64,000 nucleotides of DNA from Evernia prunastri. Its lineage: Eukaryota > Ascomycota > Lecanoromycetes > Lecanorales > Parmeliaceae. The DNA lies in contig NKYR01000001.1 of assembly GCA_003184365.1 (NCBI GenBank), forward strand, positions 496,001 through 560,000, read 5' to 3'. The translations under genes and the position numbers were made by a program. Each line of letters starts with the position of its first letter. Position 1 is the stretch's first letter. The notes under the pieces are model-generated. The model was not told the DNA's origin. It was given only the letters and a program-made list of their open reading frames with translations, and searched no databases. This document shows positions 56,733-64,000 of this stretch, in pieces.

Positions 56733-58651
56733 ATGCCTGGAGGAGGAGTAGCACCCGTAGTCATCACGGGCACGACGGACACGTCGCGGCTCGAGGCCCC
56801 CATCACCCTGAGGGCCTACCTTATCTGTGCCTTCGCCGCCTTTGGTGGTATCTTCTTCGGTTACGACACCGGCTGGATGGGTGGTGTCTTGGCCATGCCG
56901 TACTTCATCCGTCAATACACCGGCCTGCCTTACCCGGACCCCAGTGATACCGCTGCCGTCAATGCCTTCCATCTGCCAGCGAGCGATCAGTCTCTCACTA
57001 CCTCCATTCTATCCTGCGGTACCTTCTTCGGCGCTCTCATCGCCGGTGACCTCGCCGACTTCATCGGACGTCGGACAACCATCATCGCAGGTTGTTTCGT
57101 TTTCATCGTCGGCTGCATTCTCGAGACTGCCTCCACTGGCCTGGGTGTCATGTGCGCCGGCCGCATCATTTGCGGAGCTGGTGTTGGTTTCATTTCCGCC
57201 ATTGTCATTCTGTACATGTCCGTAAGTAATACCCCTATCAGCTTCCACCGTTCGTGGTGCCCCAGATCTGGTAGATTCTGACAATCGTGCCAGGAAATCG
57301 CACCAAAAGCCGTCCGTGGTGCTGTCGTGGCTGGGTATCAATTCTGTATCACCATCGGTATCCTTCTAGCCAATTGTGTTGTGTACGCAACTCAAAATCG
57401 TGACGATACCGGCTCCTACCGAATCCCAATCGCTGTCCAGTTCCTGTGGGCTATAATCCTGGCCGTTGGTCTCTTCATCCTCCCCGAGTCACCTCGATAC
57501 TTTGTAAAAAAGGGCAAGCTCGAATCTGCTGCCAAGGCTCTGTCCAAAGTCCGTGGGCAGCCAATCGAGTCCGACTATATCCAGGATGAGCTGGCTGAGA
57601 TCATTGCCAACCACGAGTACGAGTTGCAGGTCATTCCACAAACTTCATGGATCGGCAGCTGGACAAATTGCTTCTCCGGCAACATCACAAAGGGTAACAG
57701 TAACGTCCGTCGTACGGTAGTCGGTGAGTCACCCTGGTCCTTCCATTCATAGGCGCACCGACTGACATTCACGTGCTAGGTATCCTGATGCAGATGATGC
57801 AGCAGCTGACCGGTATCAACTTCATCTTCTACTTCGGAACCGTCTTCTTCAAATCCCTCGGCACGATCAAGAACCCGTTCCTCATTTCCCTCGTCACAAC
57901 CCTCGTCAACGTCTGCTCGACCCCAATCTCCTTTTGGACGGTCGAACGCTTCGGTCGCCGCAAGATTCTCATCATTGGAGGTACAGGAATGGTCATCATG
58001 CAATTCATCGTCGGGATCATTGGCGTTACCGCTGGCAGGAAATCAGAAAATAATCACGCTGCGGTGTCCGCGATGATTGCCTTCATCTGCTTCAACATCT
58101 CCTTCTTCGCTGCCACCTGGGGCCCGTGTGCGTGGGTGGTTATTGGAGAGATCTTCCCTCTGCCCATCAGATCTCGCGGTGTCGGTATCTCCACCTCCTC
58201 CAACTGGTTCTGGAACTGCGTAAGTTGAGACCTGCCCTACACCTGAATGATATATTGACGCTGACCATGACAGATCATTGCCGTCATCACCCCTTACCTG
58301 GTCGGTACCAACAAAGGCGACGCGAACCTCGGCGCCAAAGTCTTCTTCCTCTGGGGTTCCCTCTGCTGCATCTCCACGGCCTTTGCCTACTTCCTGGTCG
58401 TAAGTCGTCATGAAAACACTCCACATCAAAACAAGCGCACTAGCTAACACATCACTTCTCAGCCCGAAACCAAAGGTCTTTCCCTCGAGCAAGTCGACAA
58501 GATGATGGAGGAGTCCAACGCCCGCCACTCCGCTGCCTGGAAGCCCCACTCCACCTTCGCGGAGGAAATGGGTCTGACGCAAAAGGGTCTTGCGCTGGAC
58601 GTGCCGGCGGAGGAAATCCACACCGCCGTCGTCGAGAAGGCCGCTGTTTGA
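56733..58651 (+). CDS. MFS sugar (hexose-type) transporter
   Basis: Exons 56733-57221, 57294-57723, 57780-58219, 58274-58399 and 58463-58651 give 557 residues. All four introns (72, 56, 54 and 63 nt) keep frame. Sugar-porter signatures appear in order: FGYDTGWMGGVLAMPYF in TM1, ADFIGRRTT after TM2, GAVVAGYQFCITIGILLA, the PESPRYFVKKGK end of the first half, QQLTGINFIFYFGTVFF in TM7, VERFGRRKILIIGG, and PETKGLSLEQVDKMMEE closing the last helix. Twelve membrane segments fit. It imports a monosaccharide with protons across the plasma membrane; the exact substrate cannot be read from the sequence. The start has an A-rich context (ccatcATGCC) and a CT-rich leader. Confidence 0.93.
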
Positions 58652-59282
58652 GAATTGGTTTCATTCTTCATTTTCAATCATCATCATTTGCATGGAGGAA
58701 GGGATACTCGTGGTGGAGATGTTCGTCTGTCTGCCTGTCTGGCTGTCTGTCTTGTAAATAGTGAGAAGTAGGATACCCTAGCTGCCAGTAACGATTTGTT
58801 GCTCCAACCGCTCCCAGTCCCCATCCCGTCTTCCTCGTTTCGTTCGTTAACCAAGACTGACAACCCACGAGCCTCAACCACCCATCGCACGATTATGCAT
58901 CTGAAAAATCCAACTCAAATCTCTCTCTCTTTCTCTCTCAACAACACACACTCTCTCTCAACTCACTCTTTTCGTCAACAGGGGCACAGAAAAGCGGATA
59001 TATATCTGCATCGACGATACTATCCCTAAGTAAAACCCGTCTCCTCCTCCATGAAACGAGTACGTGCGTGTGTGTCATTCATGACGGATATCATCCCATG
59101 AGAGATATGTATGTATGTATGTATGCTATGTATGCTATATACCACAAAACCTCAACCTCCCTCCCTCCCCGGCCTGTCAGAACGGACGACCCCTCCCTCC
59201 CTTCCTTCCTCAATCTTATTCACATTCGATTCTAGTACTGCCCGTCTCGCATCGTCTAGACACGGTTTGGGTGCGTCGGCGC

Positions 59283-59720
59283 GGGGTTGGGGAGGTGGTG
59301 GGGAAGGGGGAGGGGGGGGAGGAAGAAGGGGGGAAGGGGAAGGGGTTTAGAATGGGGGCTGAGAGGGAAGGGGATAGAGGATGAGAGGGAAAGGGAGGAG
59401 GGGGGCGAGATGAATCAAAGGGGGGAGAGGGAAGAGGAGAGATCCGATGACGGTGACTGTGAGATTGGGATGTGCACTGCAGAGTGGGATTAGTCGACGT
59501 GGGAGCGGGCGAGCGGGCGAAGCGGGAGGTTTCGGGCTGTGTGGGTAAAGGGATTTGTGTGGGGGGTGCGGTGGATAGGAGAGAGAGGGAGGAGGGAGGT
59601 GTGTGCGGTGTGCGGTGGATAGGAGAGAGAGGGAGGTTTGTCTATGTGCGTGTGCTGGGAGAGCTTGGAGAGCTGCTGGAGGGGAGTTAAGGGTGGGGAG
59701 GGGGGGGGGAGGTTCGAGAT
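59283..59720 (+). repeat. Purine-biased, G-rich tract
   Basis: About 440 bp are strongly enriched in G and A on the plus strand, with many runs of four or more G near 59290-59350 and 59690-59712. It could form G-quadruplex or triplex structure. Confidence 0.7.
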
Positions 59721-59828
59721 TGGAAAATATCATTCATTTTGATGTGTGAGTTGCGTGAGGTACGTCGGTCCGGATGTCATCGATCGGAGCCTTAATCCCG
59801 ACGCAGTGGACTTTGATGAAGGAAATAG

Positions 59829-59832
<4 letters not shown>

Positions 59833-59865
<33 letters not shown>
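59833..59865 (+). repeat. (GA)n microsatellite
   Basis: About 16 uninterrupted GA units. Confidence 0.9.
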
Positions 59866-59868
<3 letters not shown>

Positions 59869-62800
59869 TCTGCCTCCCTCCGAGTTGGCCGTACGTGCTA
59901 TGTTCGTCGAATTTATCTATCTACGACCACTCACTCCGCCCACATTATGTTTTTCCAGTCCTGCGGGTTTGGGACGAAGCTGGTTTGAGCGTATGTAATC
60001 TTACATACGAGCTTTTTCGTCGGTCCGTACTGGGATGTAAGAAGTGCAGACGGACGGATGTGCTATGCCTGTACCTGTACGGAGCTGTGAGAGTGAGGCA
60101 GTGTGTGCTACTCAAGTCTCTGGTATCGTCTTTCGCCCATCGGGTCTAAATCCCCCTCCCGGGCCTCTAACCAGGTCGGTGTAAAAAAAATTATTCATCA
60201 AAAGGACATCACCACAGCCCACTCCGAAGTAAGCCACCGCGCCCACAGCCTCGAATCGGCACTTCTCCATCCATCTGAGAAGGGCTAAATAGGCAGCCAG
60301 CGCGTCTGGGTATGCCACGGCACGGCAGCCGGGAGCTCGAGAGCGGGCGTTCCGGAGGGGTTTGAGCGAGGGTAGGAGCTGAGGCCGTTGCTTGCTGGCA
60401 ATTTGCGATCGGCGCTGATGGCTGCTCGGCTGGGGGAAGAGGGGGAGGAGGGGCAGGAGTTTGTTGGGGTTGGTGAGGGGCGAAGTGCAGAGGACGTGGC
60501 TGTGGATGCGGGGAGAGAGCTGGTGGCGGTTGGGGGAGGCGTGGGGTTCGCGACGGTTGGAATGGAGGTGGTGGGCATTGAATGCTTTTTGAGATGGGTA
60601 GTGCCGGGGTGTGGTTGATGGTGGAGGAATGGACATGGGTGTTGATCTGTCTTGATGGTCGGCGTGGTTACGCGGTTGGCTGCTTGAGTGCCGTTTTATC
60701 ATGCTTCGATATCTCGAGTGAGAACTTTCTTACCGCTTCATGGGTCTGTAGCTAGCTCAGCTTAGTGCTGTGCGATGACACTGTTGTCCCAGGTGTTTTC
60801 GGATCATAAGGTGTCCGCGCCTCTTTGGCCTGTTGAGCGGGGAGTGGGAAGCGTATGCGCCTTGGAGAAGATAAAACACGAAGGGTTCTTTTGTCTGTTG
60901 CAACGAAGCAAATGGTGTAGCAATGCTCCTCTTCAGCCTCCTACCACCCTTACAAATAGTGATCAGTTGCCGGCCCACGGCGCTCTCAACCTTTCTTGTT
61001 TACCGTCATCGGGGACTGTCTGCATGTTCTCGCATCAGCAGGTTTCACCGGCGCATGCAATGCCCCAAGCCTCTTTGGCGAAGACAATTTTTCAGTTGAC
61101 GCCGCTTTTTCGCACAGTCACCTTTCTTTCTCTGCTTTTATGCGCCTGGTGTTAAGCTGTTGCTTCCTGCCCACGCATCTCTTGAACCGAGTGCCCCTTG
61201 TTCACCTTAGGTAGTCAGGAGCCGAGACAGGAAGACATCTCAAAGGCCCCCCAAGCCAAAACTATGTTCTGGGGAGAGTCGAAGTGATACCAATGAGATC
61301 TCGAAAGATACCACTATTAGAGACACACTGGTGGACGGCTGCGATTGATCTGATCCCAAGATACCTGAGAGCAGGAGTCGCTACCGTTCTTCGATTCCGC
61401 ACTGCAACAGTTTCAATCGATGACTGCATGTCTGTTTCCAGCTACCGCAAGTGTGAAGGCAGCAATATGGAAGCCAACCATAGAAAAGGACCTATACCTG
61501 ACCCACGTAGTGGTTTGCAGGAAGTGACTTATTAACAGGGCTTTCAGCCTCGCAACGAAACGAACCTCCTTGACCGCGCCTCAATCCAGCCTCACCGGGA
61601 TGCGCTTTCGTTCCTTCTCACAGGTGTCTCGCAGACGAGATCCTTCCACTACGGCACACACGTCCTCCTCATTATTGTATAAGAGTAAGGACTTGCGAGA
61701 TTAGTCTCTGACATGTTTCAAGGATATGAGAATGCGCGTTCAACTTGCTGCATGAGATAGAAGGTGGGAAGATTGGTGGATACATAGAGGCTATGCTCTC
61801 CTTTGATGCCTTGAGCTGGGTTTAGTATCGCTAATGACTGCCAAAACGGCGAACGCAGAGAATTGACGAGCAGGATCCGAACTCTCACGTATCTTATGCA
61901 ATGCATATGTAGCCCGCGCGGCGGACGAAGAGAAGAAACTCGGACTAATGGCGGAGCGGACACTGCCTCTGCGCCCTCACTCCTACCTGGGACAAGACCG
62001 AGATTGAGAAGTGAGAATGCAATTCAGATGCAGGAGCGGAAGGAGCGGTGTGATAAACCATTTAGACCGGGTAATTTGCATTGCCACGCTGCACGCCTTT
62101 CTAGACGAGTTCCATGAGATCCTTGGAGTATGTTGTATGCGCACCACTCATTTCATCACATATGGCTGCCTCGGGGACTCTCTGGGTGGGAACAGTCTGT
62201 AAATGGTATTTGATTCTTCGGGAAAGAGAGAGAAAGTGAGAAAGAGAGCGAGGCAAAAGGCGTCGAGAGGCGTGCATGGTAGGATTTTAGCGGTGTCGTA
62301 ATCGTAGCGGCTTTCCGAAACCAGGGGTAAGTAAGAATCAGTGTGCGGGGGGAATTAACGACTTTTCAACTTCTCTGCCACCTCCTATCTTTTACCATCA
62401 GTCCATCAGCGTGAGGCCCAATTCCAGCGAATATCTTTGGTTCGCCACCATTACTATCACTGCAAGTGAGCCTCGATCACACTTGATACTAATCGAAACA
62501 GAGTCCAGCAAGGCTCATGTTTCAATTTTGCCAGCATCTAGGATAAGTCTCAGCAGACAGATTTCAGGAGACCGTTGTCGCCGAGCAGATCCAGATCCTG
62601 ACTCCCTGCATTCGAAGGATTCGATTGCGTAAAAGCAATGCCCTTTCACCGGCCATGGCAGAAAGATGTGAGCGTTTATTATTCTTATTCGCCTTAGATC
62701 AATCAATCTGCAAAATTGAAGGGGTTTGTGCTTATATGAAACCCTGAAACACCAAGAAAAAGAAAAAAGGCTTTGGTGGTGGGGGAGCCTTAGGTGGGTT

Positions 62801-63209
62801 AGTTATTAGATGAAGGAGGCCCCTTCAATAATCTGATATGTAGCCCCGCACCATCCACTTCTACCGCTCATCCGTGTAAAACCTCCTGAGTCTTCCTTCC
62901 TTCCTCTTGTCTTCTTTGCTTTTATTTTTACTCTCGACCAATCCTCTACTTTCTTTTCTTCCTCATCAAAAGCAGATTCCATTCTTTCATCTGCTTGGAC
63001 AGACAGTCACTCATTCTTGAAAATCTTCATTTGTCCAGCTTGTTTTCCTACCACAATCTTTCATTTCAAGAGTATATACTTTGTGAAGCTACAAGTTACC
63101 TTTTCAAGATTTACACTCTGCCGGCATCTTCATTTGTCTTAGAAGCAAGATATATACGACTTCACGATTCCAACTTCACCCACTTGACAAGTGCCTCAAC
63201 GACATCAAA

Positions 63210-64000
63210 ATGCATTCCTCAATCTTCATTTCCACCCTCCTCGGCGCTGGCGTCCTGGCGTTCCCTCAAAACAAGCACGCCCATCTCCACGAGAAGAAAG
63301 ACGCCGTCTTCTACTCCCAATGGCAAGAGGGTCCCCACACACTCGTCCAAGAATACGTCAACGAGAACGGTGCGGCAGGGAACGCAGCACCTGCTTCAAC
63401 CTCGGCCGTCGTCGCGGTCAAGGCAGACTACGCCCATCCCCAAGGTGGTTATCACTCTTGGGCGGGCCCGGTAGGAAAGCAGCGTGTGGGCGTCGTAGCC
63501 CCTACAACAACTGCGGCCGCCGTTCCCGAATCTTCTTCCCCAGTCATCATACCCGCAGCCGTCTCTTCCACCCCAACTGCCGCCGCAGTTGTACCAGCCA
63601 GCCAAGTCGACGACACGCCTCCCGCATCCTCTTCTCCCTCCGCCGCCCAACCCTCGGGCAGCGACACCACCAGCGGTACCTGCAACCCCACCAGCGGCGA
63701 CGCATGGTACTCGCCGCCCTGCACCGGCTCCTCCGGCGCCTCCGCCCTGGACAAAATCAACAGCCTGCGCACGACGTGGAACTCCTCCCTCACCGACTAC
63801 GCGTGGGACGCCGGCCTCGCCCAGAACGCCTACGACACCGCGTGGAAGCCATCCACCTGGACCGAGGGCACCGACTCCAACGGCGACCCGACCTGGACTC
63901 CCGACGGCGAGGGCGCGGGCTGGGTCATGGGCCACCACCTGTTCAACGGCAGCAACGGGCAGTGCATCGCCGAGGGCGACAACGCGCAGTCCTCCGGGGA
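63210..64000 (+). CDS. Secreted CAP-like protein, cut by window end
   Basis: The frame is open from the ATG at 63210 to the window end, 263 codons and no stop. The N-terminus is a short signal peptide (SSIFISTLLGAGVLAFP), then a charged propeptide-like segment with HLHEKKD. An Ala/Thr/Ser-rich linker covers about residues 60-155. From about 165 the chain shows the CAP/SCP pattern: LDKINSLRTTWNSSLTDYAW, DAGLAQNAYDTA and MGHHLFNGSNGQC, which fits the later CAP motif before the missing C-terminus. CAP proteins (PR-1/sterol-binding type) act outside the cell. Function here is unknown. The leader is long and T/C-rich. The start is chosen because it begins the signal peptide. Confidence 0.7.
   Translation, partial: MHSSIFISTLLGAGVLAFPQNKHAHLHEKKDAVFYSQWQEGPHTLVQEYVNENGAAGNAAPASTSAVVAVKADYAHPQGGYHSWAGPVGKQRVGVVAPTTTAAAVPESSSPVIIPAAVSSTPTAAAVVPASQVDDTPPASSSPSAAQPSGSDTTSGTCNPTSGDAWYSPPCTGSSGASALDKINSLRTTWNSSLTDYAWDAGLAQNAYDTAWKPSTWTEGTDSNGDPTWTPDGEGAGWVMGHHLFNGSNGQCIAEGDNAQSSG

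Larger units (their letters stand above)
58652..63209. other. Long gene-poor, low-complexity stretch
   Basis: 4.6 kb without a supported gene. It contains an ATGT tetranucleotide run (59107-59126), a strongly G/A-biased tract (59283-59720) and a (GA)n run (59833-59865). Short frames here are compositional artefacts. Confidence 0.5.

Noticed and set aside
60112..60702. 196-codon minus-strand frame
   Set aside because: Pro/His/Ser-rich product of a compositionally biased region; no domain or splice support.
1..64000. tRNA, rRNA, CRISPR array or complete transposon
   Set aside because: I saw no B-box-type tRNA core, no rRNA sequence, no regular spacer-repeat array and no transposase or reverse transcriptase frame; a covariance-model scan could still find a tRNA that I missed.

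Overview
The window reads as nuclear DNA of a filamentous ascomycete (Pezizomycotina). Genes carry several short introns, mostly 45-75 nt, with GT..AG ends and CTRAC/CTAAC-type branch sites. Families typical of that group are present: Zn2Cys6 regulator, NmrA-like protein, GH55 glucanase, LysM protein, Fungal_N-type helical domains and a 2EXR/DUF7730-type protein. I cannot fix the class or genus. There are about 22 genes plus one clear pseudogene. All splice models were built by eye from reading-frame continuity and splice signals.

Layout. 1-3.7 kb: two poorly characterised converging genes; the minus-strand one carries a tandemly duplicated 46-nt exon. 3.7-7.9 kb: a 1342-residue F-box protein. 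8.7-11.5 kb: a divergent ribosome-biogenesis pair, ribosomal protein L17 (uL22) and fibrillarin, sharing a 435-bp promoter region. 12-23 kb: a zinc-finger protein, a 2EXR-type protein with a GC-AG intron, a secreted M35-like metalloprotease with an extra C-terminal domain, an unknown 262-residue protein and a protein with two copies of a C2HC module. 24.8-33.3 kb: a Fungal_N-type protein, an MDR oxidoreductase flanked by two copies of a diverged repeat, and a large ankyrin protein whose stop codon is followed by 69 more protein-like in-frame codons. 34-43 kb: a Zn2Cys6 regulator, a small unknown gene, a secreted GH55 glucanase and a SAP-domain nuclear protein interrupted by one in-frame TAA. 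43.6-49 kb: a RapZ-C-like protein, an NmrA-like protein and an O-methyltransferase pseudogene. 49.4-64 kb: a secreted cysteine-containing protein, a LysM protein, an MFS sugar transporter and, running off the end, a secreted CAP-like protein, separated by long gene-poor, low-complexity DNA.

No single pathway spans the window. The first half is mixed housekeeping and regulatory genes. The second half leans to the cell surface and environment: GH55 glucanase, LysM protein, secreted small protein, sugar transporter and CAP-like protein. The NmrA-like gene beside a dead O-methyltransferase could be the remnant of a secondary-metabolism locus (inference). The observations most worth checking are the tandem 46-nt exon pair with mutually exclusive reading-frame logic, and the isolated in-frame TAA/TAG codons in otherwise continuous genes, each explainable by CpA to TpA change of a glutamine codon. 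No tRNA, rRNA or CRISPR was found, and no intact transposon.
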